From: Vanilla planifolia
Lineage: Eukaryota > Streptophyta > Magnoliopsida > Asparagales > Orchidaceae
Length of the DNA stretch: 64,000 nucleotides
NCBI GenBank assembly: GCA_023846275.1
Contig: JAIUJO010000165.1
Coordinates: 1,076,001 to 1,140,000 of the forward strand
Direction: 5' to 3'
Part shown: positions 11,880 to 25,300 of the stretch, piece by piece
Numbering within the stretch: the stretch's first letter is position 1
Layout: every line of letters begins with the position of its first letter
The notes under the pieces: model-generated
Databases searched by the model: none
The model's input: only the letters and a program-made list of their open reading frames with translations
What the model was told of the DNA's origin: nothing
Position numbers and translations under genes: made by a program

Positions 11880-13777
11880 GTAGAAAATAAGTTATTAAAA
11901 AATTTACAATAAATATTTTATTCGGTAGAGCTCTTGGGGATTATTCTGACTTTGTTTACTTATTCTCAATTAGACATCAAATAGAATTAATACAAATTAA
12001 CAAGGAAAAGAATAATCAATAGTAAATAATAACTTGAATACTAAGTGAATATATATTAAAGTTCAAATGACATAAATTAAAGCAATGTATTGTAGTCAAA
12101 TCAAAGTGATGTAAAGATTACATGAGTGGAGAATTGGTGTTCTAAACTAATATAATAAAATCAAAGTAAAATATTTTAAGAAATATTATAAATTCTATAA
12201 AATATTTATACTTCAAAATACTAAGAAGATTTTGTGTAACATCCTTAATAATCAAATCAGTTATGATTCAAAATATCACATTAAACACGTCGAAATATTT
12301 AAAAAAATATATTTTTTGAATATGAAAAATAATATTTAATCATATATAACTCATCAGGTTGACTCTATTCAAGTTTATATCCCCTTGATTATACCTTTTC
12401 TATAATAAGAGCAAATTTGCTTTTAAAAAATAATTATTTGATATTTAAAAAATTATAATAAATCATAAAATATGATAAATTTCGTTAATGTAACATATCC
12501 AAAACAAAATGCTATAGATGACATTTAAGAGTTGATTTAGAGTAACAAGAAATATAATTTAATGAAAGAAAAATTTTGTAATAAAATAAATTGTATAGAA
12601 AAGTTATATACCATAACACAATTTAGATCAATCATAACATCCTCAATTGTCAAATAATTGATGAATCAAAATAAGTCATAAACCATGCCAACAGCATAGA
12701 AAAATATTTAATTTTATAAAAAAAGAATATTTAATAATATAAGGCTCACAGGTAGAAGTTTAACAGCAATTTTTTCATCTCAATTATATTTCATTTAGAA
12801 TTATTACTAATTAAGAATGTAAATAGACATAAATAATTACAAAATATTATAATATTATTAAGTAAATATATTTTCAAACAAAAATTAAATTATATGAGAC
12901 TATTATTATAACGAATTAAAAATGATTGAATGGTCACATGAGTGGATAATTTGAATTTCATAATAGGACAACAAAAATAAATAATGAGAAAACTGTTATC
13001 AAAAACTTGCATTCCTAGATACAAAAGTGATCAAGTATAAATCCTCATTCATCAAATTAGTTACAAATCAAAGAGTGTCAAAATGCATGCCGAAATAATA
13101 AAGAAATAAAAGTTAAAAATATATACGAAAATTGTTTTCTAAGATACTAAAGAGATTGAGCATAAAAGCCTTGATCATGAAAAGTAATAGAAATTAAAAT
13201 ATCTTGCAAAGCATGGTGAAAAACAATTCAAATAAAATATTTAAAAATCAAGAACTAAATATGTTTTTGGATAGGTCTCATCGAGAGTAGTTCAAGAGGT
13301 TTGTCTCACCTTGATTAAAACTCATTTTGAATTGCTATTAGTTACTAAATTAAATAAGAATAAATATTAACAAATTATTATTTTAAAATGAAGTAAATAT
13401 ATATTAATGTTGAACATAAAAAAGTAACAATATAATATAACCAAATTTCAGTGATGTAAGGGTCACATGAGAGGATACTTTTAGTTTAAATGTAATTAAA
13501 ATTAAATACAAGCAAAACATTTATAGAACTTACAAAAAAAGATATGGAAAATTACATCCCATGATTACTAAGAGATCAAATATAACATTCTTATTCATAA
13601 AATAATATAAAGATCAAAATGTTCAAAAAACATGCGATAATTATTAAAAATAAAATTTAAAAAAAAAATAGAAAATATTGAATTAAATTGAGCTCATTTA
13701 GATCTACTTAACAACATTTATTTAAACTTGATATCAACTTTCTTAAATGATTACCAAATTATTAACCTAATAATCTA
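11880..13777 (-). repeat. Satellite array, about 410-bp monomer, minus orientation
   Basis: These 4-5 monomers are the reverse complement of the family that fills the rest of the window. The monomer landmark GATGAGCTCTATC appears inverted near 11928 (GGTAGAGCTC), 12345, 12745, 13270 and 13690. The landmark CTCATGTGACCTTTACATCA appears inverted as GTGATGTAAAGATTACATGA near 12107. The landmark GATGATCGAGGATGTTACAC appears inverted near 13030-13080. The left edge fades into AT-rich DNA, so 11880 is approximate. Monomers are strongly diverged from each other. Nothing suggests coding. Confidence 0.75.
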
Positions 13778-13785
13778 TTCTTATT
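13769..13785. other. Head-to-head satellite orientation switch
   Basis: The sequence AATAATCTATTCTTATT is nearly its own reverse complement. It sits where the inverted array meets the forward array. Reading outward on either strand gives the same monomer phase: an AATAATTTATTATTATTT-like block, then GGTAATTC or GTAATTCATAATAATTCC, then the GATGAAACAAATGT block and the GAGCTCTATC block. The two arms therefore meet at the same point of the monomer. An inversion or fold-back event at this AT-rich block would explain it. Confidence 0.7.
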
Positions 13786-16700
13786 ATCTTTAATTAATTA
13801 TGTAATTCATAATAATTCCAAGTAGGGTTTGATGAAGCAAAATAAATGTCACTTGGGTATCTTCATTGAACTCTATCTAATAAAATTATTTTTTATATTT
13901 TATATATTTACATGTTTTATTTTTCTATAGATTTGATAAAATTTATAAGTTATTTTGATTTACACTTGATTTCCCATTCAGAAATTCTATGCTTGTTGTC
14001 GTATTTATCTTGGAATAAAAAATGTCTCATAAAATTTTTCTAATTTCTTCAAATCATTTTCTCTAAATTGGTTATATAACATTGCTTCAATTTGCCTTAT
14101 TTTAGCTCTAATATGTATATCTACTTAATTTTAAAATAATAATTTATTATTACTTATGCTTATTAACTTTTGTGAAACAAAAGCTTTTCTAATAATGCCT
14201 CATCAAGAAAAAATAAATGTCACTGGACTCGACATAATCGGCTCTAAGAAAATTAAATATTTAATTTTTTTATTTTTAAAAATTTGATTTCTTATAATCA
14301 TATTTTGCAAAATATTTTGATTCATACAACTTTTAACTACGATGTTATACTCAATCTTCTTAAATCTAGAAATGTAACTTTCCCATATAGTTTATGTTTT
14401 TTCAAGTTTTTTGCTTCATTGTTTTTATGTTATGATGAAACTATAAGTTTAATCTTGTGGGACCGTTATATCATTTTGATTTTGTTATATTCCATTGTTC
14501 CAACTTATCTCATTTCAATTTTGATATAAATTTAATTAATATTAAAATAAAAAGTTTTTTATTATTTTTAATAGTAATTTCTAACTATGGCCAATGGAAA
14601 AGAAACTAAAATAATTTTACTCAATTTGGGTGAACTTTATCAATTAAATATTCACTTTTTGTTTATTAAATATTTTAGTTCTAAGTGACTTGTTGTCCTT
14701 TATTACCCATACCAATTTGTACCTTATTTGATGAGCAATAATATTTCATTCATCATATTTAATATCTTGAAATGGAACTTTCTCAAACAATTAAACTCAC
14801 TTCAAAGTTTTTGTATAGATTAGGCAATATTGCTATGAAATAATAATTCTCCTCTTGTGAGACTTCCAAATCTATTTAATTTGGTTATATTAAATTGAAT
14901 CAATAAGCTCAATAAATTAAATATCTTTTTTTATATAATTGTTTCGAATATGTTTTTAGCAATGTTTGCACATTTAACACGATATTTTGATTCAAACTTA
15001 ATTTCATGATTATGAATGTTGCATCCAAACTTTGTAATATCTCTGAATGCAACAATCTAATTTAATTTAACTAATTTGTTCAAACTTTTTTGTTTCATTT
15101 TCATATATTACTATAGAACTCTTCTTGTAATCTTCTTTTAATATTCGCATCACTTTGATTTGGCTACATTATTTTGGAACAATTTATCATAATTTAGTTT
15201 TAATATATATTTACTTAAAATTTATATAATAATTTGTTATTATTTATGTTTTCTTATTTTTTTAATATGAAGTAATGCGAAGTGATGTTTGATGGTGGGA
15301 AAAAAGACATTGTTTGAATCATCTCAATGGCCTCTCTAAATTTAAAAATTCAATTTTATTTTTTTAATATTTTATTTTCTATGATTTTCTTGTTTTATTA
15401 GTAAATCTTATTTTGATAGTATTTCATGATGGAGGATTTTATAGTTGATTTCCTTACTATATTACATTATGACATTCCTATTTAGTTTTTCTCATTTAAA
15501 TTTTACTATGCATTGATTTATTATTAAAATTATAATTTACTATTTATTTTTTCTTAATTTGTTTTGAAATTTATAATTTTTTAGAACAAGGCCTCAGCAA
15601 TGAGTAATAAATACGTTGTGACCCATCTCACTAAGCTCATTAAAAATAAACATTTATTCTTATAATTTTAAGTCTTTTACATAAATAAGTCTTCTCACAT
15701 TTTATAAAAGATTTGAATTTGTATATAATTTGATGATTGGGGATGCTAAACTTGCTCTCTTTAATATCTTAGCATAAATATTCCTTGTACAATTTATTTC
15801 ATTTATTCAATTTTTCTATTAATTTTTTTTTATATTACTTGCAATATTAAATCACTTCTATTGTGATCTTTAAATCACTTTGATTTAGTTATATTAGTTT
15901 CTTTAATTTTGTTAATTTAAGCGTGAAAATATATTTATGTAATATTAAAGTAGTAATTTATAATTTTTTATTATGGAAATTTGTAATAACTCCAATTGAA
16001 GTCTAACTAAGAAGCAACAAATGTCACTCAACATATCCTCATAAGATCAATCAAGTTAAAAAATTTTATTTTTTAAAATTTCTTATGTCTTGTGACATAT
16101 TTTGATCAACACAGGATTTGATGATTAGGAATGTTACACTTGATTGTATAATTTACTTGTAATGTAGATTTATCATACAAATTATCTCTTTTTCAAAATT
16201 TTCGCATTGATCATGTTATGTTATAACAAAATTCAAATTTGTCTCTTCTATTACCTTACATTATTTCAATTATGTTATATTACATTGCCTAAATTTATCT
16301 TATTTCATCTTTCACTTATATTTATTTCACATTAAAATAATTATTTATTATTGTTTATGTTTATTTAATTTGGAAATTCATAGTTATTCTAGATAATTTT
16401 GATTGAGAGAAAGCAAGTATTTTTCAAATTTCTTCAACAAGCTCTAAGCTATTAAATATTCATTTTTATCTATATTTTAAATTTATTTTTCAAAAGTTTT
16501 GGAAATATTTGTAGAATATTTCCTTTTCTATCCAATTTTACAATAAATTATGTAACCCAACCAATGATAAAATTTATCTCATTTCATAAAAAAATTCTTT
16601 GATTTCATTACATAATTATGTAACTCTAGATCTTCTCTCATGTGACAATTACATGTGTTGAAAATTGTTATATGCATTGCTTCAATTTTACTCATTTCAA

Positions 16701-19700
16701 CTTTATCATAATTTTACTTAAAAATAAAAAAATAACAGTTTAATATTTTTCATTTACTATGATAGTCTATAGTAATTCAAAAAAAATCGATCAAAATTAA
16801 ACAAACATTGTTTCATTTGCTATATTTTTAAAGGTATTTTGATTTAAACTTTGTTTTTTTCATAGAGTTTATTTCATTTGACCTTATTAGCATCTTGGAA
16901 AATAACTATTTCATACTTTTTTTTACTATTTTTTCCATTTTTTAATTTTTGATTAAATTATATTAGTATGTAATTTGAAGTTTCCTCTTATGTGAAATTT
17001 GTATTGTCTTGACTTAGTCATATTACATTTGTTCTGTTTATCATATTTAAATGCTAATATATATACTTTCTTGATATGTAAAAAATAATTATTATGATTA
17101 AATATTATTTACTATGGTAATTTCTAATAACTTTATACAATGTTTAATAAAGATGAAAAAAACATCATTAGACTCATCTTGACCAATTCTATAAAATTAA
17201 ATATTCATTTTTTTATTTTTACAGTTATACATATTTTTTTTATAGTTTTGGCATGTTTTATGAGTCATTTTTCTTCTAAAATGATTTGTTGATAGAAGAT
17301 TTTATTCTAAATCTTCTTGCTATCTTGGAACTCAACTTTCTCGTACAATTTCTCTTATTTCTTCAAGTTCTTTGCTTCAATTTAGTTATGTTATAGTGAG
17401 GATCTAATTGTCCTCTTAAGTAGCTTTTATTTTGTTGTATTATATTCCATCAATTTATCATTTTTCAACTATATATATATATTATCAAAAAAATAATTAT
17501 TTTTATTTATACTTATTTAATTTGGTAATTCATGTTAAATCAAAATAAGGTTTGATCAAGATGAAATAAATGTGGTTGGAGAAAACTCGATGATCCTTAT
17601 TGAATTAAATTTTTATTTTAATATTTTTGAATATTTATCTTTTTATTGTTTGGTTATGTTTTCCTGGACATTATGACACATACTCCATTAAATCATTAAA
17701 AATGTTCATCTTAAACAACCTAGTATCTTGGAATATAACTTCATTGTATAATTTATTTGATTTATCAAAATTTTTGGCTTTGATTTGTTTGTCTTATTAG
17801 GTAGCTCTAAACGAGATCTATTGTGAACTTAATGTCACTTTTATTTGATTATGTTGTATAGCTTTAGTTTATGTATTTTCAACTTTAATCTATATTTAAT
17901 TGTTGTTAAAATAATAATTTTTATTTTAAACAATTAGTTATATCAATAACATTATTTCCAAATGATGTCCAATGGAGACAAAGCAAACATCAATGGAATT
18001 GTTTTGTAGCACAATCCAACTTAATATTCCATTTTATATTTTTAAACATTTTATTTCCCTCATTGTACGATTCGTTTCACTTTGCACCTAATTTTACAAT
18101 AGAACACATTGCACTCAAGCTCTTTAGCATCTTGGAATGCAACTTCCCAATATAATACATCTCATTTTTTCTTCATATGTTTCACTTTGATTTTGTTATA
18201 ACGTTAAAAATCACTAAGTTTCCACTACTGTGACCTTTACATATCATTGATTTTGATTTATTACATTTCTTTAATATATCTTATTTCAAATTAATATATA
18301 CGCACTTGATTTTAAAAATATAATATATTATTATTTAGGTTTATTTAGTTTTGCAATTTTGATTAGCCCTAAAAGAGCTATGATTATGAATAAATCAGTA
18401 TTTTTGGACCCATCTTTATGAGCTTTATCAAATTAGATATATTAGTTTTATATTTTTAAAAGTCATTTTTGAATGATTTTCTAATGCTTTCCAATAAATT
18501 TCAGTTAGTGCCAAATTTGATGATGACTGATGTTGCAATAAATCTCTTTAGTATCATGGAAACTAAATTTCCTATAAATTTTTGTTATTTCTTGAAATGT
18601 TTTATTTTTTTTCATTACACTAAAAAAAATTCATTTATTAATGTGTTAACTTTACATTGCCTTTATTTGGTTTTATTATTTTACTTCAATTTATCTTATT
18701 TAAACATTTATATTTTTTATTTTGCAAAATAATAATAATTTTTTTAATTTAAGCTTATTTATTTGGTAATTTTTAGTAATTCAAAATGAGGCACCATTGA
18801 AATAAAAAAAACATTATTGAACTCATCCATACAAGCTCTATCTGTGTGAGTATTATTTTAATTTTTTAAAATATTTTATTTTGTAAAGTTTTCTCTAGCT
18901 TTAAAACTAATTTTGAATCGTACATGTTTTGATTAGTATGATTACCACATTTCATATCTTTAGTGTATTGAAATACAACGTTTTACTATAATTTATTTCA
19001 CTTATTAAAATGTTTTACTTTTATTTGTTTCCATTGCTATGAAAATATAATTCTCCATTTGCGTAATCTTTTCATAAAAATCTTTTTTATTTTTTGTTTT
19101 TTTTAATTTATTTCATTTCAACTTTAATTGAAATTTAGTAAATACTAAAAAAATAATTAATCATTATTTATGATTGTTTAATTTAGTAATTAATAGTAAT
19201 TCCAAATGTGATCCACAACACTTGAATAAGGCTTTGTTGGACTTGTTTTAGTGGGCTCTAATAACTAAGTTATAATAACTATGTTTTTTAAATATTTTAT
19301 TTTTTAAATATTTTATTTTTTGAAATTATTCCATGGTTTATTAGAGATTTCATTTCTTAACTAATTGAATGATTGATAATTTTATGCCATATCTACTTAA
19401 TATCTTTAAGTACACTGTTCAACTACTGTGTATTTTATTTTCTCAAATATTTTACTTTGATTTGGTTATACTACTTCATAACAAATAATCTTCAAGCACA
19501 AGAGCTTTAAATGTTTTTGTAATCGTTATAGTACATTTTTTAAAGTTATGTCATTTCAACTTTAAAAAAAAATTTCTTCATATTAAAATAACAATTAATT
19601 CTTTTTCGTGCATACTTTTTAATTTAACATAATTTGAATTGAGGACAAAGAAAAATGAAATAAATGATAAAAACTTTTCAAATATTTTTATCAAAAAAAA

Positions 19701-20590
19701 TTCATTTTTATTTTTTTTAATTATTTTTTTTGTAATGGATCTCTCCAATATAATCTTTTTTATTTTTTAAATTGTTTTATTGATTTGGTTATATAATTAT
19801 GAAATGCTAAATCTTCACTAGGGTGATATTAACAATGCTTTAATTTGGTTATATTTGATTGGTTCAATTTATCTTTTTTGAGCTCAATTATTTTTTTACT
19901 AAATATTAAAAATAATAGTTTATGATTACTTACTTTTATTTATTTTGTTAATTTAGAAAATTTTCTTTTTTTATTTTTCTTATTAATTGTTTCAATTTTG
20001 TAATATTTCCAAAGGAGGTTTCATCTAGGCAAACAAATGTCCTTGACTCTTCTCATCAAGCACCATCAAAATTTATTTTTTTTTTAGATTTTTAATTACT
20101 TGATGTTTGGGATATTTGCTCGCTTTATTGATGTCTTGCTTCATTACTAATGTGATCGTTAAGGTTGTTGCACTCATTCGCATTGATATCTTTGAAAAAA
20201 AATTTTCCACATTTTATATCATTTCTCAAACATTTATGCTTTGATTTGGCCATATTACTACATAACTATAAATCTACTCTTATGTGACCATTACATCACT
20301 TTGATTTTGTTATATTACATTAATTCAATTTATCTCTTTTCACACTTAACAAATATTTATGAAGTGTTCAAATAATATTTCACTATAATTTCTACTTGCT
20401 TATTTTGGTAATTTATTTTAATTCAAAATGAGGTCTAATATAGGCAAAAATATGTCATTGGAGTCTTCTTGTGAAGCACTTTTTATTTAAATATTTACTT
20501 TTTTTATATTTTATTTTTTAGGCTTCTACCTTGTGTTATTAAACACTTCAATTTGTATGGGATTTCTTGATCGTGTATGTTACATTCATC
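13778..20590 (+). repeat. Satellite array, about 410-bp monomer, plus orientation, part 1
   Basis: About 16 head-to-tail monomers run from the inversion point to the plastid insertion. Ordered landmarks in each monomer are AATAATTTATTATTATTTA, GGTAATTCATAGTAATTCC, GATGAAACAAATGTCATTGG, GAGCTCTATCCAATTAAATA, TTTTGGCATGCTTTATGAGA, GATGATCGAGGATGTTACAC, TTGGAATGCAACTTTC, TTTATCTCATTTCTTCAAA and CTTTGATTTGGTTATATTAC. Successive GGAATGCAACTT-like landmarks near 18136, 18555, 18970 and 19410 show a step of about 415-440 bp. Monomers are diverged by substitutions and small indels. I do not recognise this satellite as a named family. Confidence 0.85.
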
Positions 20591-20625
20591 AAAAACTAGC
20601 AAATTTGCATTTCCTCCTCCAACTG
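20591..20625. other. Unplaced 35-bp filler at the left psaB junction
   Basis: The satellite is readable up to GTATGTTACATTCATC (about 20590), and psaB identity starts at TGGTTCAAAAATGC (20626). The 35 bp between, including GCATTTCCTCCTCCAACTG, fits neither the satellite monomer nor the psaB codons expected upstream. It may be filler DNA copied in during end-joining, or a scrambled end of the plastid fragment. A shared GTTACATT in both the satellite and psaB makes the exact joint ambiguous. Confidence 0.5.
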
Positions 20626-21075
20626 TGGTTCAAAAATGCTGAATCTCATCTCAATCATCATTTGTCAGGACTTTTTGGAGTCAGTTCCTTGGCTTGGACA
20701 GGACATTTAGTTCATGTTGCTATTCCCGGATCCAGGGGAGAGTATGTCAGATGGAATAATTTCTTAGACGTATTGCCATATCCTCAAGGATTGGGACCCC
20801 TTTTTATGGGTAAATGGAATCTTTATGCTCAAAACTCCGATTCGAGTAGTCATTTATTTGGTACTACCCAAGGGGCAGGAACTGCCATTCTAACCCTTAT
20901 TGGTGGATTCCATCCTCAAACGCAAAGCTTATGGCTAACCGATATTGCTCATCATCACTTAGCTATTGCATTTCTTTTTCTCGTTGCTGGTCATATGTAT
21001 AGAACTAACTTCGGGATTGGTCACAGTATTAAAGATCTTTTAGAAGCGCATATTCCTCCGGGGGGTCGATTAGGA
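20626..21075 (+). pseudogene. psaB: Plastid psaB internal fragment in nuclear satellite (NUPT)
   Basis: In plastids PsaB is one of the two large core subunits of photosystem I; it binds P700 and antenna chlorophylls in the thylakoid membrane. Here 150 codons of its interior (roughly residues 165-315 of about 734) read without a stop, including [65 protein letters not shown] and [16 protein letters not shown]. Both ends of the gene are missing. Translation stops at once in satellite sequence (TAA at 21079-21081), and the upstream ATG at 20533 belongs to the satellite, so no functional protein is expected. Several residues differ from the usual plant protein as I recall it: His for Arg before LNHH, FMGK for FTGQ, and NSD for NPD. 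G/C content is clearly higher than in the flanks. It is a nuclear copy of plastid DNA. Confidence 0.93.
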
Positions 21076-22334
21076 ATGTAACTTTCTAACATAATTTATC
21101 TCATTTCTTCAAATTTTTGTTTAGAATTTGTTATATTATTATGTGACTCAATTTCTCTTACCATGTAAACTTTACATGTCTTTTTTATGGCTTATATTAT
21201 TTTGCTTCAACTTAAATCATTTCACCATTAATGTATATCAACTTAATTTTAAAAATGAATTTAATATTTTTTATTTATATTTAATTTTTATATTTGTAGT
21301 AACTTTAAAACAAGGTTTGATTGAGATGCAACAAAAGTCACCACACTCTTCTATCTATTTAGATGTTTATTGTTTATATTTTTGAAAACTTTTTCCTTGG
21401 CTTCATTATGTTTTACAAGACATTTTAGTTTATTCCTTATCTGGTGATTTAGGATGTTATGCTCGGTCTTTATAGTGTCTTACAAAAGCAATATTCTTGA
21501 AATAATAAATTATTATTTTTTATGCTTATTTACTTTTTAAATTCATAATAATTCCCAGTAAGGTTCGATTGAGTGAAGCAAATGTTGTTGGACTTGTTAG
21601 CATAAGCTCTATAAACTATATGTTCATTTTTGTGTTATTATATCTATTTTTTCTTTTGATTTTTCATGGTTTTTGTGATTTTTTAATTTGTAACTTATTT
21701 GATATCAACAAATTTTTGGTTGATTTCAATAGTACATTGCTCGCAACTTTTTCATACAACTTAGCTTATCTCTTTAAATTGAGCTTATTTCATCACTTTT
21801 ATTTATTTGAATTATGCAACTTCAATTGAACTAATTCAAGTTTTAAAATTTTTTTACATAATATAAATCAATAAGTTTTATTTTTTATGCATATTTAATT
21901 TGGTAGTTCAAAATAATGCCAAACCATGTTTGATTAAGATAAAACAAACATCAGTAGACTTATCTCAACAAGAACTATTATTTTATTATTCAATTTAATA
22001 TTTTTAAAAACTTTTTCTATGGCTTAGAAAAATTTTGGGAGACATTTTTAGTTGTTCTTGATTTAACATTCAAGGATACTATGCACAATCTCCATAGTAT
22101 CATGGAATACATATGTTTAATAAAATTTATATTGTTTTTTTTCATGTTTTTTATTTGTTATCTTGTTATGTAACCAAAACTCCTCTCTAATATAACTATT
22201 AAATTTTTTTTATTTTGTTATATTATGTTATTTTAATTTATTTCATTTCAACTTTAGAATATGTTTTTTAAGTAGTAAAAAAATATATTTGTTTATATAT
22301 GTTTATTCTTTTATAATATATAATAATTTAAAAC

Positions 22335-22355
22335 AAAGTCCAACGTCCGTATTCT
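22335..22355 (+). repeat. Truncated satellite monomer junction
   Basis: The sequence jumps from the AAACAAAGTCCAACGTCC block (normally followed by the GATGAAACAAATG and GAGCTC blocks) straight into TATTCTCTTGGAATGCAT. About 170 bp of monomer is missing. This is one of several internal deletions that make short units. Confidence 0.55.
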
Positions 22356-25300
22356 CTTGGAATGCATCTTTTTTCATTCAATCACTTTCTATATTGGAAC
22401 GTAAATTGTGTTTATAATTTATAAGATTCACTCAAAATTTTCACTTTTTTTGTTATGTGTAACTAAAAATCCCCTTTCTGTGAAATTCACATACCATTTA
22501 TTTGAGCAAATTAAATTGCTTTGATTTGTCTAAATTTAGCAATAACATATAATTACATAAAACTACAATAAATTATTTTTAATATTTTATTATTTATTTG
22601 AAAATTTACATTAATTCTCAAAAAAGTCCAATTATGTCCTCAACAAATATTACACAATTATATATTAAGTTTTGCATTTTAAATATTTTATTTCTAGTAG
22701 TTTGGCTTGCTTGATGAACTTTTTTAAATAATACAAAATTTTGTGATTCCATTTGTTACTCTTGATCTCTTTAGTATCTTAAAATCCAAGTTTTCCATAT
22801 AATTTATAGCATTAATTGAAATTGTTTTCTTTTGTTTAGTTTGTTTAGTATAAAAATGTAATTCTTCTATCATTTGAAATTATGTTGGTTGGATTTTATT
22901 GTTTTTATTACTTTATTTTACATTATTTTTCCTCTATTTTAAATTTTCTTAAAATTAAAAATAATGATATTCAATTATGAAAAATTATTTTTTTGTTAGT
23001 AAACAATAATTTCATAAAAGATACATAGAAGAGGAACCATACTTCATTGGAGTCTTAATAAAACGTACCAATTGATTCGTACCAAAGTTTTTTCTAAAAT
23101 TTTATTTTCTAGTGTTTTTGTTGCATTACAGGACATTTTGATTCTATCTAGGTTTGATAATTGAGATTATTGTGATCAATTTTTTAAGAATAATAGAAAA
23201 TAACAATTGAGGATAAATTATCTTAATTGTTCAAATTTTTTGTTTTTATTTTGATATATTACAATATAACTCTAAATCTTCCATCAGGTAACTTTTAAAT
23301 ATCTTTAATTTTGTTATATTTTAATACTTAAACTTATGTTGTCTCAACTTTAACATATATTTAGTTGAAAATAAAACAATAACTTGTTTTTTAGTTTTCC
23401 AATTTAACATGATAAATCATAATAATTCCAATCGAGGACTGAACAACTTGAATCAAATGTTGTTGAACTTGTTTCGATAAGCTATGTATAATTAAATATT
23501 CATTTTTATATTTTTAAATATTTAATTTTTATAATGTCATATAATGTGTGAGATATTTTGATTCATCATGATTTCATTATCAAAAATGTTTTAATTTTCT
23601 AAGTATATTGGAGTATAAAATTTGAATATAATTTTTCCAACTTCTTTAAAATATAATCTCCACATATGCAACTTTTATATCTCCTTTGATTTGTCATTAT
23701 TACATAGCTTCAAGTTATCTCGTTTTAGTTTTGAAATCTCTTTACATAAAATTAAAATAACATTTTTTAATTATTTAACTTAGTAGTTTGTATTAAATAT
23801 AAACTAATCCAATTGAGAAAAAATAAATATTGTTGTACTCATTTTGATGAGATAAATACATATTATAAATTTATTCTATATTTGCAATTATTTTATTTTC
23901 TAAAATTTTCATCGAATTTATGAAACATCTATGTTCGTGCTTAACATTATAGATGATGATTTTACCCTTAATCTCATTAACATTTTGGAAATAAACTTTT
24001 TTGTACAATTAATCACATTTGATTAAATGTTTCATGTTGATTTGATTATATTACTTTCTAATGAGAACTCTTCTCCTATTCAACCATTATATTGCCATGT
24101 TTTGTAATATAATATTTCATCAATTCTTTCTATTTGAAAATTAATGTATATTTAAATAATATTAAAATAATAATTTATTATTAATTATTGTTATTTTTTT
24201 AGTAATTTGTAGCAATTCTCAACGATGTCTGATCGAAATGAAAAAAAATGTCCTTGGACTCATCTTCGCAAGCTCTATCTAACAGCATATTCTTTTATTA
24301 TCTTTAAATATTTTTCTATCTAGGGATGCAATACTCTTTACATGGTATTTCAATTCATATAAGATTTCACAATGGAGAATGTTACACTTGTCCTGATGGT
24401 AACATTGAATGCTGCTTACCTATAAAAATTCTATTGAAATGAAAATCAAGTCATTTCCTCCTATGACACTTATATTTCTTCCACTTGGTTAAATTACATT
24501 ATTTAAATTTATCTTATTTTAACATTTATATATATTTACCTAAAATAAAAAAATAATTTATTACTACTTAAGCTTATTTACACTGTTAGTTTGTAGTAAT
24601 TCAAAAAGAGGTTAGATAGGGACAAAGCAAATATCATTTGACGTGCATCATCGAGAACTAATAAAGTAGATATTCATTTTTTACTATTATATATATTTAA
24701 TTCTCAAGTTTTTTATCATTATTTTATTGAATTCTTGATTGGTATTATTATAACATTATTGCTCTTCTTAATATGTGGGAATGCAACTTTATCATATAAG
24801 TTATCTAATTTCTTTAGATATTTTTCTTTTGCTTTGATTTGGTAGTATTATTATGGAAGTCTAGTTCATCTCTCAAGTGACCATTGCATTACTTTTATTT
24901 GGTTATATTATAATGCTTCAATTTTCCTTATTTTAGTTTCAATATATATTTTCCTAGTATTATTGTTAAAATTTGATATTAGTTTTCACTATTTACTTAT
25001 AATTACTTACAAGAACTCAAACTTATGTTTGATCGAGATGAAACAAATGTTACTGGACTCGACTTGGTGACCTCTATCCAATTATATATTCATTTATATA
25101 TTTTTAAGGAAAAAATTCCCTTGTGATTAAGCACATTATATAAGAAATTTTTTTTTTCCTAATCAACAATGTTGTGCTTGAACTCCATCATATCTTAGAA
25201 TGTAAGTTTCCAACACAATTTATCTCATATATTCAAATTTTTTATTTATTGTTTATATTTTGATGTAATTATAACTCATTTTGAATTGGACCATCACATT

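Noticed and set aside
20533-21081. A complete 182-codon psaB-like gene with its own start
   Set aside because: The ATG and first 31 codons come from satellite and filler, and the stop comes from satellite. Only 150 internal codons of a protein of about 734 residues are present.
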